Shown: in pieces, positions 41,344 to 59,724 of the stretch
Layout of the letters: each line of letters opens with the position of its first letter
Position numbering within the stretch: the first letter of the stretch is position 1
NCBI RefSeq assembly: GCF_037975245.1
Contig: NC_092569.1
Location: forward strand, 13,253,001-13,317,000
Reading direction: 5' to 3'
Origin: Apostichopus japonicus
Lineage: Eukaryota; Echinodermata; Holothuroidea; Aspidochirotida; Stichopodidae
Length of the DNA: 64,000 nt
Notes under the pieces: model-generated
Databases searched by the model: none
What the model was told of the DNA's origin: nothing
The model's input: only the letters and a program-made list of their open reading frames with translations
Position numbers and translations under genes: made by a program

Positions 41344-44340
41344 GAAAACATAATAAGTTCCTTAAATAATCCTTTTCTTTGCTTGTTTTCCTTATTTCCT
41401 AATTTCATAACTTTTAATATTTGATCATATTCATGGAAATTTTGTCAAAATGTTAAATTTTGCATGTAGCACTTTAACATTTCATTCAGTATGACTACAA
41501 CAGTTTAGAGGATCTTCTTATTTATAAAAACTACTAAACCATATATATATTTATACCTACTTACAATAACGATACTACATTCTCTCTGTATTAAATCTAA
41601 AATGTTCTTTGAGTGGCATTTGTGGATTTGTTTCGATATCTTTACTTCAATTTAAGAAGCCAAACCCTCAGAGTAACATGTTTACACAATGTTTTGATGA
41701 AGACACAAAAATGCAATAAAAAAATAACTCTGTCACAAAAAAAATTAAAATAATTTACCAGTAATTTTTTAATAAGAGCTGGCAGCTGTGCGCTGCGTCC
41801 TTTAATGACACCTATTATTGAAATGCATGTTTACGAACGGGAGAACACTTTTTCACAGATTTTTTAATTGCCCTATGAATAATAAATAACCCCATCTCAT
41901 AAGAGGAATGCTCTGTAATAAGTTTACAATGTAAGTATAGTTTTATTGGTAAGAGACACGTGTGCTTTAGATGTTTGCCGTTAAAAGTGAAATTGTTCCG
42001 TTCTAAACGTTCAAAACAAAATATATACATTTTGTAAAATAAATAGCAATTAAAAAAAAAACGGATTACATGCCGTAGAATGTTTTAGAAGTGTATGATA
42101 TGGTTTGTACAAATGGCAATCGTTCGTATGACAAGCAATATTAATTTTTTATATCCCAATTGAAGTGGTTGTCGTGTATTATGACATATATTTAAGATAA
42201 TCTACAAAAGTCTGTAATTATTGGAGGCGTATAATTAGAGATTTTTTAGTGGTTTTTAGTCCATACTGAAGAACCAGAACGTACGGTAAACCATTTCCCA
42301 GCCTTGTCTACAGGCGGTGCAGTAGCTGAGGATAGGTTTAACTGCAGCCAAATTGGTGACAAAATATAATATAGATTTCTCCCGAATCTTTCATGCGTAT
42401 GCACATAACACCGTATGTCAGGTTATCTGCCACGAATGCATAGGTCTAACTTTGAGCTGTATTTGATGTTGTTTGTTTTAAGACCCCCCCCCCCAAAAAA
42501 AAAAAAAAATACAGAGTAGCCTGTCTTTAAGAGTTACACAAGAAGCTGTCATGAAAGACACAACGATGTTCGTGACAAATTTGAAGCTCGAGTACAACCC
42601 TTTAAGTACAGATACAAGTATAGAATAGGTCTTTGTATGGTTGCGAGTATACAAATACATGTATGGCTCGAAGCTTTCAGTGTGATAGTATAGTTAATCT
42701 TGTGCTAGTATATGTAAGCCTAAGCTATACCTTAACAATATGAGTACAGATTGAGCACAAATTGACACGTACGAGTACAAATCCATGAGACTTAGTATTA
42801 GCAGAGATAACTATATACTAGAATACAAGTATACAAGGACGGACTCATTCCCCACTCACTCATGTATACTAGCTATAGTCACAGCCCCGATGCGTCGGTG
42901 ATGTGCGCATGACGTCTTGTATATAGACTTTGTATACTGAATTTGCCGATCTTTAATTCAATCACGGTTCGGTTGTGCGGTCACAAATTAGCATAACGAG
43001 GTGGGAAAATTGTCAGACGCTAATTAATTTTGCTTTCGCCGGAAAAAAAAAATTGGATGTTATCAAACTTTGATGCAAACGACAAAGGAAAACAAAATCT
43101 ATAGTTAGAACAGTACAGTACTCCGTATGTTTTATATCACATATGACCAAAAAAAAAAAAAGGTACCACAACGCAATATACGTTACTTTAATGTGAATGC
43201 AATTGCATATATGGTTGGTCAACACAGCTTGAACTGGCAAACAGCCCGGACTTGAGCTAAATTAGTATTTTGTTTCTTTCAATGCAAGTTAATGCGTTAC
43301 GAAGTTTTTCAAGGAAAAATGATGTTGATAGTCATCCAAGGGTGCTCGGTCATTAACTATGAAGATAAAGGAACATTTTTTGTTGTTGAATTATTATAAT
43401 TTACAAACCATTAAATGAAAATTTAACATGAAGGCCTATACAGACGAGCCGACGCCATCATCATTTTAACCTTAAAGGAGCATTCCTGCAGAGATTTAGC
43501 ATATTTTGAAAGTTAATTATCTCGAAAAACCAAATGTGTAATAGAAACGTTACTAGCACTGTTTGTTTATATTTCTCTTCTTTCTGGGATCATGACGTAT
43601 CAAGTATTTATATCTGTATCAAGTCATCCTTGGTAATGACGCACTTCATTGTACTATTATAAGTTCGTCATGGACTAATTCATTATCGAACAGATAGAGA
43701 GAAAAAGCTTTCATAGTAACAGGAAGACAAGATTTGAAAATATGTGTCATCAAACTGTAGAATATGCTACGGGAATGTCTAAAGAAACACCTTAACACCT
43801 TCTATTTATAGTACGTGTTACGGTTAATGAGTCACTATTTGTTAAATGAGTTATCCAGAATTGTTTGTTTTTTTGCTCCGCGGAGTAAAGATGCATTAAA
43901 TTTGACCAAATAGTGAATTTCAGCATGTACCGGAATATCCCCATATGAGTGAAAGTTTTCTACAATTTCCACGACATTTTAACATTTTTCATAGTGATAA
44001 CTCACCGCATCCTTTAAAGTAAAGTTAGCTTAGCTTCAGTAACGAAATTCATGACACTTTAACGTACTTAATATTATAACACAATACGTTCATAGGCGTG
44101 TACAGATTACACATATGTTTATGTGTAAGACACGTTACAACGTTTTTAAAATTCATCCATACTATGACAAGTTGAAAATTGTGTTATGTCTAATCTCAAG
44201 ATATTTGAAAATCAAATAGCAGCAAAATTTGTCATATTATTTTCTGATGCAGGTAAGTCTGACATACCTTTTACAACACATACTGTGCAGAATAATAATC
44301 CAATCGGGACACTTACAAAGGCAAATGCGAAAAACATATA
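41341..44340. other. Non-coding AT-rich sequence, nothing recognised
   Basis: A-runs at 41740, 42050, 42495 and 43150; no supported frame or RNA gene. Confidence 0.4.
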
Positions 44341-44342
44341 CA

Positions 44343-44411
<69 letters not shown>

Positions 44412-44494
44412 CTATATATAGGCTATATATATAGGCTATATATATATATATAGGCTATATATATATATATAGGCTATATATATATATATATAGG

Positions 44495-44526
<32 letters not shown>
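44341..44526. repeat. (TA)n array with regular ggc interruptions
   Basis: ataggctatata occurs five times inside the ta run, giving units of 14-26 bp. Confidence 0.95.
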
Positions 44527-44528
<2 letters not shown>

Positions 44529-45720
44529 TACTTGTCTCGGTATGGCAATCATACGTAGACCTTGAAATCCGTAAACAAACTAAAATAAAATTTCCCCCGA
44601 AAATCAGGTCAGAATACAATTAAATCATTGAAAAATCACTTGAAATCTTCGCCTTTGCTAAACTTTGCCTTTTCTAGTGATCAAGCGAAATAATACGGGT
44701 AGGCGCTTTACCACAGCAACCGTCATAACATCTTTAAATCTCAACTATTCGTCACATGTATACTTATTATGTGTATACCAGCTGCATATATACTCTCCGC
44801 ATTCCCGATATATATATATTACTTAAATTTGATGATAAAGTTAATTCTGTTCAAAGTTGATACTCATCGAAAACCCAGGTGTGTGGTCCTGGAATGATTG
44901 AAGCAGTGGTCTGAATATTAAATTTTAGACGTGAAATTATACATTCTGATGCATATATGTTTTACCATAAACTTAGTATATATTTATAGGTCTACACGCA
45001 AAGTTATAACTCCTGTTAACTGTTTTTGTGTGGAGTGGAAAAGTGGGGGTGGGAGTGGGGGGGGGGGGTGAAACACTATCCACATTCCCATGGATACGTG
45101 CTTACCTTTAATTAAAAACAATTAATGTATGTATTGTTCGATTTGCAATTAATTGTGTAATGTTAATAACATTGCCATGAAAAGTGTCTGCAAGGATGGA
45201 ATAGTGTGGATTCAATCGGATCCGGTATAGTTTCTCGCTATTCACCTTCAATGGGTGTTAAAATATAAAGGAGGGAATCTTAGTGTAATGGTTGTGAGTA
45301 ATGTAGCCAGTAGGGGTTTTACCCAACCCAAGAAGCTGCTTTAATAGAGACACAAACCCTACCATTACCAAAGTAAATATAACGGAGATATTTGTGCCCC
45401 CCCCTCAAAAAAACCTAAACCCCCCAAACCAACAACTTCCCAAACTGCTAACAAAAAGCTTGTTCCCCTTTGTGATATATCATAGCTAAAACGTTGTGTC
45501 TGAGAGCTGTCAATTTAAAAATAATTTATAATTTCATACTGCCACTATAGGATCTGGAACTTTATGATCTTCTCTTGTTCTCTCCATATTTTCAATGTAA
45601 ATGTTATCAGTTTTGATACAAACACCAATGCCATCACTTAGGTCAACGTCAACTTATTTCCAAACATTTGTAAACCCATCTACATGACAGAAAATCAACT
45701 TTGTTAATAAATAAAGAAAA

Positions 45721-46134
<414 letters not shown>

Positions 46135-46903
46135 AAGAAAATGAAGCACATGTGGCTCGAAGAAATCATATTTATACTAGATCATGTATTAGTCTTTGTG
46201 CGTGAATGAAACATTAGATCTGTGGTATATCGCAATTGGAATAAAGAGTTTTCTTAGCTGCTTGGGGAAGTTGTTCCAGCTGACAGTGATCTTTATAATA
46301 CCAATACCAAGTAGACCAATCATGATGGCTGGGTGTTTGTATCTTCTTGAAGAGTATGCCATTCGTGAACACGTGCCTCGTCAGTCCAATATATATCACA
46401 TACAAAGAATGTTAAACGTTGTTTACACCATGTTGTAAACACTGTTCAAAAGTAATTCACCCAACATGACTTATGTACTTGTTTGTAAGTTAACCAATTT
46501 TGTATTTCCAATACATTGCTTAATTGCTACGTTCCCTCTTTTTGGGGGGGGGGGGAGGGGGAGGGAGTGGGGGCTTTTGTTCGACTTTTTAGAGTGCATT
46601 ATACGAAAAAGACTAGAATGTTTCATTCCAAAACATACCAAGTTAAGACTAGAATGTTTTATTTCTGTCTTTCTTTAAATACAAGACTGTAATATAGTTG
46701 CCTTCATGCACAGTGTGTAGGCCGATACACGCAAAGTACACGCAGTGTATCACGCCGTCATTGGCAAAATGGCTGTTTCTGCGATGGACACAACCTTAAC
46801 CAATATATACATTAGGTATCTTACCGACAAACAACGAACTAAATATCGCTATCAATATTAATCAATATATGAATCAATATGACGAATCGCATTTACTACT
46901 CAC

Positions 46904-47045
46904 CTACAACATCACTCCACGAAATGGTCTCCACGCTGACAGCCGCGAAACAACAAATCTGCCCTAAATGGCCAGCCTCTTTCTCTACATTCCAAATATT
47001 TTTCAACCGTTGATTTTCTCTTCTATCGTACAAGCAAAAATGGCA
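46904..47045 (-). CDS. Possible upstream exon of set B
   Basis: Open on the minus strand with the strong donor GTAG|GTGAGT ending in phase 1, which fits the stalk exon at 33762. It reads GQICCFAAVSVETISWSDVV near the donor. No ATG is in frame and the acceptor is uncertain (ggctgtcag near 46939 is possible), so the exon may be shorter or not coding. Confidence 0.25.
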
Positions 47046-49420
47046 TCATATGTGCTCAAGAGTCAATGACGAAACTATTGTTCTATGGTAAGAAATAATT
47101 GTTAATAAGCGATCAAATCAGTTGTCTATACCAGCATATAACTGCAAGATGGTAACCAGTGATGAAAACGTCAATGTTGGTATGCTTTACTCTCACCATT
47201 GCACACAGTCATCGTGTGCGAGGCCATGCGAAATAATCTCCAAATTGTTATGCGGTTAGGTTTCAGATATACAGCGGAAAATTGACCAGGATTTGAACCT
47301 AACATAAAGTGCATTCGTTTTTATTGTTGTAAATATCGCTTCATAAATATTAGAAGCTATAACAAACACTTAGTTGCATCCAAACATGTGTTTTAACCCG
47401 CGTTAACATCAGTCAAATCGAGCAGACTACACGTTTAACGTATACTTCATCGAACGCGAATTTTGTAAAAATAGACCGTTCTACCTCATGACGTTTCTTC
47501 TTAACTCGTAACTTTAGGACTCTGCATCCCGTGTAAATAAGAAGGTCATTGCCATGACGTTGAATCACCAAACTAAAAATGAAATTGTGGTACTTTTATC
47601 CGACTCGATCTAGATTTAGTAAAAAGATAGAAAGAAGATAAAACAGAAGACAAGATGGCGTGGATGTTGCTCCGGGGCAACACCACTCTGGAGACCGTTT
47701 CTGGAAATTAGCGGAGGTAATTGAATCTTAATCGTGCAATCAGTATACGTGGTTGCAGCAGAGGTGTTCACTAGATTTGCTTACGTCAGTAATAACAAAG
47801 AGAAAGGCAGAGGCATAATACAAGGGTGATTTTTGTACTGTTGTTTTTTAATTTTTATCAAGTTGTCATTGACACCGGTTCAAGTTTACTTTCTCTTAAT
47901 ATATCGTTGTCATGATAAGTAATGTTGCCAGCAAATCGTTAGTTTAATTATTTTGCTACGTGAAGCAAATTGGGTAATTCATGATATGGTTGTATATGAA
48001 AAATTATATATATATTTTTTATTGAGCCTGAAAACTGGCTCTAGTATCTGAGGTCAAGGTATCCATTAAAAGATCGAAAAAATAAGGAATTACGGAAATG
48101 AACAGTTTAACTATAGAATAATTTCTAACTGCATCGGACAGTTTTGAACATGGTAAAAAAAAGTAAGAAAAAAAAGGTCCCAGTTAAGGAAATCATGTAC
48201 TTTCCACTGTATATCATTAATGAATGAGTTTATCGAAGTTTAAGATCGATGTTTGAGCATGTGTGACCATCAGTTTATAATCTACGATAAAGTTGACGGT
48301 TTGATCAGGATATTCAGCCGACGTAATGAGATAGGAGCGATGTGCGTATTTTATATTTTAAGATCATGGCTTTACGTGTATATAGGCTGTGGTGTTGATG
48401 GGATTCTAGACTGATGTCTTCCCACCACTCTTATTATTTGGAAAATAAAGTGATCAGTGATTGTAAGATATTCCTATGTGTAAATGTTACTCGCCTTGGG
48501 AAAATATATTTTCGCAACTTTTAGAACACCGAACGTTGACGTCAGCGTATTTTTCAGAGTCAGAATGGGAAGAAGGCGTGTTGTGTTACCATCATGTTAA
48601 CTTACACTTCACATGATGTATATTGTGACCCTCCTGTGAAATGGTTGGTTGTACCTAATCTTACGTCATCATTTTCGTGTACGTGCCTGCATGGGTTTGG
48701 AGGAGATGTCAGAAATATTGCAAATTAAGCCATTTGACAATGTATCTATGTGTGTGTGTGTTGGGAGGGGGGGGGGGCGGGTAGAACTGTCTTGAAATAG
48801 ACAGTTCTGTAACAACACCGAATTATCGTGCTATTTGTAATATTGAATAAACTTTTCGAATAGCGGATCGGTGTTTATATGTACACGCCCCTATGTAATT
48901 GTGTTAGTTTTTGATCGATGTATTGTTTTCAACTGGATTTCTGAGACGTACCGTTTTCAATTTACAGGACTCGCTTCGGAGCGAGGTATTCATAAAAGAA
49001 ACATTGAACCAGCTGAAAATGTTAACTTAGTTTACATAACACAATTACGTAGAGATGAACGTTTCAATAAGGATGACATAAATATTGTCCCCTGATCGAG
49101 CCCGACCTCGCTCTCAAAACCACTTTTACAGATAGAATCCAGAACGCATGTATTTGTCTCTACTATGTCCCCTTGGGTAGATGTTATTATACCTCTCAGC
49201 GTGTGTCAAAGTAATATCAACCCGAGTACAAAATACCACTGCAGAAGAAAATTGATTTTCGACTAAAGAAAGATGATATTTTTAATCTCATTTTGGTGAG
49301 ATTTGCTTTCATGATTTCTATATGTATCGTTTTCGAGACTAACAACCATTTGAAAATGTTACATGGTTTGAACGAAAAATTAACTTTGAGCAAACAGGTG
49401 TGATGTAATAGGGTGATAGG

Positions 49421-49445
49421 AGGGAGTTCCATAACAACTCCCTGG
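49421..49445. repeat. Hairpin core matching the one at 2951
   Basis: AGGGAGTT / AACTCCCT around CCATAAC, the exact reverse complement of the core at 2954-2976. Confidence 0.7.
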
Positions 49446-49708
49446 TGACTGTGACACATTTCTTTTCTGTTTCAAAATTTCCAGTTATTTCCCTTAAAAA
49501 GTACGATACATTAACAAATGTATGAATGCATTACAGTCATTATGAGTTGGTTGGGGGGGGGGGGGAGGGGGTGGGTGAGGGTATTGATAACTTCACTTCC
49601 ACTAAAACAAACTTGGAACACATATCCATTCTAAGGTCAAACAACAAAGAGACAGAGACAAAACTGAAGGAGGAGAAAAAGCTTTGTCAGTGTTCACTTT
49701 ATGATATC

Positions 49709-50075
49709 ACTCCTCCATCCGTTGTGGTCAAGTGGTCAAGGCATGCATTGAACTTGTTAACTATGGTTTGCAAGTTCGAGTCCTGGCCAGATCATTACGT
49801 TGTGTCCTTGGGCAAGGCACTTTATCTCCATTGCCTCTCTTCACCCAGGTGTATAATTGGGGGACCTTACATGGTTATAGCTTGTAAACATAGTTGCGTG
49901 CGCCGGTTTGTGGCTGCACCCCAGCGTAGATGTGGTGCATTGCAGTGGTGCATTGTATAGCGACCAACAGGGACTGTTTGAATTGTGCACACTTTGGTGT
50001 TTGGGTGTGACAAGGTATATCAATCACCAGGGGTTTAATTTTGTCAAGTCGTGTGCAGGGAGGCATTGACCTCAA
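49709..50075 (+). mobile_element. tRNA-derived SINE
   Basis: A-box-like tggtcaagtggtcaagg (~49725) and B-box-like agttcgagtcc (~49773) are correctly spaced for an internal pol III promoter. A conserved-type body follows (tgtccttgggcaaggcactt, cacccaggtgtata) to about 50075. The tRNA part does not fold as a gene. Confidence 0.75.
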
Positions 50076-50952
50076 ACAAGCCTATAAACGTTCAACTTTA
50101 AATTAGTTCACTTTTACTAGTCAAAACGGTTTAAATGTTTTAAATGTAGTTATCTCTAAACCAGGATGCTTAAAATATGTTCTTTCAATATTAAACCTTA
50201 TTTTCTCTCTATTTACACACGAATTGAAATGTTAATTTCATCAATATTCCTAGAATATGTAACTCTTTCTTTCATGAGTAAAAATTCAATTTCTCACTTG
50301 GAAGCTATTTCCCTTTTCAGCGACTAATCTACTTTCCCTTTAGGCCAACGTTTTGTCCTAAGTTGTTGACTTTCTCCAGTCATTCAATCTTAGGTTGTGC
50401 AGATGTCATGTTGAATATATCACTTTGTTGAGTGCAATACGTTGGATGTCTATGTAAGTAATGTAGTTACGTTAAAGGTGTCGAACCCTGATGGATATTT
50501 GCATATGTCAGTATCTGACTGATTAAAACCCCAACTATTAATAGACCTAATGGGTATTGAGATACCGCGAGCAAAATATTTTCAATTTCTTCACATCGAT
50601 TCTTCTGGGAATAGCTTCTCGATAGCTGTGAAATCTCTCTTTCATGTCATTACTAGAGGGACACCTAAGATGGTTGGTTAAACTACAAAATCAACGCATG
50701 TTTTGCGAGTATGATGCCGCAGCCTATATATGCCTCATCGGTCGGACCTATTAGTTCGAATGGATAATATGATTAGCATCACCAACGCATTCGAATATCT
50801 ATACATTTATATTAAGTGACGCATTTCGACCAATTATGAAAAGCAAAACATTTTAAAGAAAAATAATTTGTCAATGAAAAATTAAAACATTAAATTCAAC
50901 ATGAACATTTTGTTTTGCACCAAGGAGTCGACGTCATCACTAATTTAGCCGT

Positions 50953-51404
50953 AAGGTGGCATACTACATATATATAGTCTATATCAATCAGGAAAAGTGC
51001 CAGCAAGCATCAGGAGAAACATTTCTCTTTTCTTTGATGTGTAATCAAACAAAATCTGTTGTTTTTCTGGCTTCGATGTCAGAGTACACACTTGGAAATA
51101 TACGCGGTGCACAATATAATGGCATTTTTAGTGACCACTTTAGGCCTCCCAAAAGCAGCGTATGAATATTATTTACTAAACTGAGTAAAGAGGTTTGTTT
51201 ACAAGTAACGAAACTTCAGGCTCTCATTACTCATGGTCATGAAACGGAAGTAGATGGTGCCATGAACAGATAACTTATCAGCTATCCAAATGATGGGTAT
51301 GGGTTTTACCTAGAAAAAACGTCTACAATGACTTACATAGACCACATTACTTTTACGATTTAGTGTGGAAGTCAATAGGGCAATTATATGCAGTATGCTA
51401 CCTT
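50953..51404. repeat. Dispersed repeat copy 2, ends GGTGGCATA/TATGCTACC
   Basis: Diverged copy of 27370-27775. It begins taaggtggcatact and ends agtatgctacctta, a ~14-bp inverted repeat. Confidence 0.75.
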
Positions 51405-51984
51405 AAAGGGGCTTTCCAGAAATTCAACATACCTCAAAATCGCTGCCACACAATTACACAGAATACTAAAATCCTCCCGATAGTCATCAAAGGATTTCTT
51501 CTGATATTAACCTCTGCGTATTTATTGAAAACAAAAAGTCAATTGACAAGAACTTTCAGTTATATCTTCTTTAAATCAGTTTATTTTAATTTTTTTGACC
51601 AACAAACGCTGTTATACAAAGATATGTCATACCATAAAATTCCAAAAAACAAATAACAGCCCTTTACTTATATTATCTAGATATATACTTGCATTTTTCT
51701 TTGCAATGATTTTAGTAAGCATTTAAAATCATTTTTAACAAGCTGAGGACTAAAACACATGCTGGAGCGCTCTGAACTTTTGTCTCCTATGATACTCCAC
51801 CCATCCCGCCAAAGCCTTCACCCCCTCTCTCTAACGACATCCTTTAAAAGATTTCTCTTCATAGAGATATCTATACTTCCACTTACGTTTATGTTATGAT
51901 ACAAATCTTAAATACTTATGCCTACATGAAATATTGTCAATCTAAAAGTTAAAGCAAAATAATAAAACAAGAGTAAAATCCCCA

Positions 51985-53895
51985 CCATGGTTCCGATGAG
52001 ATAAAAATGCAATCATAATGGTTCCAGTAAGCTAAAGTTTCAACAACAATGGTTCCAGTAAAGAAAAGATGCAATCATAATGGTTCCAGTAAGCTATATA
52101 TATATATGCAACCATAATGGTTCCAGTAAGCTAAAGATGCAACCATAATGGTTCCAATGAGCTAAAGATGCAATCATAATGGTTCCAGTAAGCTTAAGGT
52201 GCAATCATAATGGTTCCAGTGAGCTAAAGATGCAATTATAAAGGTTCCAGTAAGCTAAAGATGCAATCATAAAGGTTCCAATGAGCTAAAGATGCAATCA
52301 TAATGGTTCCAGTAAGCTTAAGGTGCAATCATAATGGTTCCAGTGAGCTAAAGATGCAATTATAAAGGTTCCAGTAAGCTAAAGATGCAATTATAATGGT
52401 TCCAATGAGCTAAAGATGCAATCATAATGGTTCCAGTAAGCTTAAGGTGCAATCATAATGGTTCCAGTAAGCTAAAGACGCAATCATAAAGGTTCCAGTA
52501 AGCTAAAAATGCAACCATAATGGTTCCAGTAAGCTAAAGATGCGATCACGATGGTTCCAATGAGCCAAAGATGCAATCATAATGGTTCCAATGCGCTAAA
52601 GATGCAATCATAATGGTTCCATTAAGCTTAAGATGAAATCATAATGATTCCAATGAGCTAAAGATGCAACCATAATGGTTCCAGTAAGCTAAAGATGCAA
52701 TCATAATGGTTCCAGTAAGCTGACGATGCAACCATAATGGATCCAGTAGGCTTAAAATTGCAACCATAATGGTTCCAGTAAGCTAAAGATGCTATCATAA
52801 TGGTTCCAGTAAGCTAAAGATGCAATCATAAAGGTTCCAGTAAGCTAAAGATGCAACCATAATGGTTCCAGTAAGCTAAATATGCAACCATAATGGTTCC
52901 AGTAAGCTAAAGATGCAATTATAAAGGTTCCAGTAAGCTAAAGATGCAATCATAATGGTTCCAGTAAGCTAAAGATGCAATCATAAAGGTTCCAGTAAGC
53001 TAAAGATGCAACCATAATGGTTCCAGTAAGCTAAATATGCAACCATAATGGTTCCAGTAAGCTAAAGATGCAATTATAAAGGTTCCAGTAAGCTAAAGAT
53101 GCAATCATAATGGTTCCAGTAAGCTAAAGATGCAATCATAAAGGTTCCAGTAAGCTAAAGATGCAACCATAATGGTTCCAGTAAGCTAAATATGCAACCA
53201 TAATGGTTCCAGTAAGCTAGAGATGCAATTATAAAGGTTCCAGTAAGCTAAAGATGCAACCATAATGGTTCCAGTAAGCTAAAGATGCAATTATAAAGGT
53301 TCCAGTAAGCTAAAGATGCAATCATAATGGTTCCAGTAAGCTAAAGATGCAATCATAAAGGTTCCAGTAAGCTAAAGATGCAACCATAATGGTTCCAGTA
53401 AGCTAAATATGCAACCATAATGGTTCCAGTAAGCTAAAGATGCAATTATAATGGTTCCAGTAAGCTAAAGATGCAATTATAATGGTTCCAGTAAGCTTAA
53501 GGTGCAATCATAATGGTTTCAATGGGTCAAATATGCAATCACAATGGTTCCAGTAAGCTAAGGATGCAACCATAATGGTTCCAGTAAGCTAAGGATGCAA
53601 TCATAATAGTTCCAGTAAGCCAAAGATGCATCCATAACGGTTGCAATGAGCCAAAAAAGATGCGATCACAATGGTTCCAATGAGCCAAAGATGCAATCAT
53701 AATGGTTCCAATGCGCTAAAGATGCAATCATAATGGTTCCAGTAAGCTTAAGATGAAATCATAATGATTCCAATGAGCTAAAGATGCAACCATAATGGTT
53801 CCAGTAGGCTAAAAATTGCAACCATAATGGTTCCAGTAAGCTAAAGATGCAATCATAATGGTTCCAGTAAGCTAAAGATGCAATCATAATGGTGC
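51985..53895. repeat. 31-bp minisatellite, ~60 copies, with higher-order units
   Basis: The unit is ggttccagtaagctaaagat then gcaatcataat. Variants (caacc, caatt, aaatatg, taaag) recur in a fixed five-unit order between ~52840 and 53440, so 155-bp blocks were amplified. Confidence 0.97.
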
Positions 53896-53899
53896 ATAT

Positions 53900-55590
53900 C
53901 GAACTCATGTTATCCCTGCATTCGGGGCTACATGAATTCGATATTGTCCATGAAACATGACAGTTGCATAGATGTACAAAGAACAGATATGTGTGACAAA
54001 CCAATACTTCTTTATAAAACACCATAGATTGCCCAAAAGCACGTTATCAATACTCTGTATAGATATTTACAACTATACACAATCCTCGTTTAAAAACGAG
54101 TTCTACTATAGTTATACTCAAATGTGAAAGTACCTACACTGACCAGTTTGGTTGTGTAAATTCAACTGTTTTGAGCTTTAAGACCTTTAATAATATAGCC
54201 AGTCTACCATCAAGCAATCAGACCTTGCCAAAAGGACTTGGCGAACATAATAACGAAACCTCGAAATTATATACATATTTCATATCATGAAATCGACAAA
54301 AAAGCGAAATTACAGAATTTCATAATCAATTTAAAATGTTTTTGATTTTATCAACCCCTCTTCTCTCCTGTATTCACAATTGTCTTTAATAGTACTGTAT
54401 TTTAGAAGAAATTAAATTTGTCGAATAGAATAATTATCAGTTTAGAATGTGATTCATTTTGTCCACTCCTTTACTTTCCTGTTTAATTACATGATAATCT
54501 CATTAAACTGAATCAAGTAATGAAGAAGATCAGATGGGATGCAAACGTAAAGATAGGATCATCAAATTTGTTATAATATAGAAAACATCCAAAGTTATCA
54601 AAATTAAATATGCGAATCTTCGAATATGTTTTATTTCATCATCCAGATAAAGAGAAAGTAATTTTTTAGTTTAATTAACGAAAGGGCTGATTATCTCCCA
54701 TAGTGTACATCTTCCCCATATATAGGAACATAGAAATGATGGTCATATTTATTTACTTTTCGTTCAACGTAATCCCTTAAAAATGCTAGTCTATAGTAAA
54801 TTGTGAAAACAATGTCTAAATTATTATCAAATAAAATGCAACAAATAAGTTTGAAAAAGGCGAGGACCGTCATGTTGCTTATTTCGGCTGAACTGTTTTT
54901 AACTTTGTACACGTTTCTTATACTACTGTGGTTCCCATTTATCAAGGAAGACACCTCACAGAGAGCTAGCACCCGATACTCATAGCTAGTACAGTAACTA
55001 TTGTTCATGTTCCACAATCGTGCATTAGTAACTACTGCTCTATGTTCGCAACACGGTAACATGTGTTACAGGTGGCACAGTAGTTACTCCAAAGCTATTA
55101 AACGTTGAACTACGACGTTATTTTCCGATGTAGGACGAATTTCCGATAGGTGAAAATTTGCAGTAATTTAAAAAAAAAACAGCTAGAGACTTTAGGTCTT
55201 TACTTATCAGTTTCAATGCGCTGATACACAATCAAAATCAAAATCAAAATTAAACATATTTATGAGACCAATCGTTACAGAGTGAGGAATTCACAATTTT
55301 AAGTATAATTTCTTTTATTCTGTGGAAAATTCTACGACTCCTATACATAACACTCGGCTAAGGAAATCCTGAGATCATTATACACCTTTCCCCTGGTTTC
55401 CCAATACCGAGTTAAGCTTTCCAACTATAGAGGTGATTTTATAGTATAGTATACAGAATACGACTGCCTCTTTTCCTTCAGTGAATAATTTTTGGGAATA
55501 TTCGTTTTCTTCTCTCATCGAAGCCTCATCGACCATTTTGCCATTCGCATTCTCAACTATCCCTTTCTTCTTATCAATCTGTTCAAAATA
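53900..55590. other. AT-rich sequence downstream of set A, nothing recognised
   Basis: No gene or repeat of note. An A-run and a short tandem atcaaaatcaaaa lie near 55230. Confidence 0.4.
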
Positions 55591-55681
55591 TTTATTTGTA
55601 GTTTGGATATTTCATTTTTCCAAAGTTTCCTTGCTTTTAATCGTTGCCTTCTTGCCAACGGTTTCATAACTATCATGATTG

Positions 55682-59724
<4,043 letters not shown>

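Noticed and set aside
47656-47715. Plus-strand ATG in good context (acaagATGGCGTGG) giving 19 codons
   Set aside because: Stops after MAWMLLRGNTTLETVSGN with no donor; at most a YY1-like AAGATGGCG promoter motif.
51985-53895. Could the 31-bp array be a CRISPR array?
   Set aside because: There are no unique spacers: the repeat is head-to-tail with point variants, and the context is eukaryotic.
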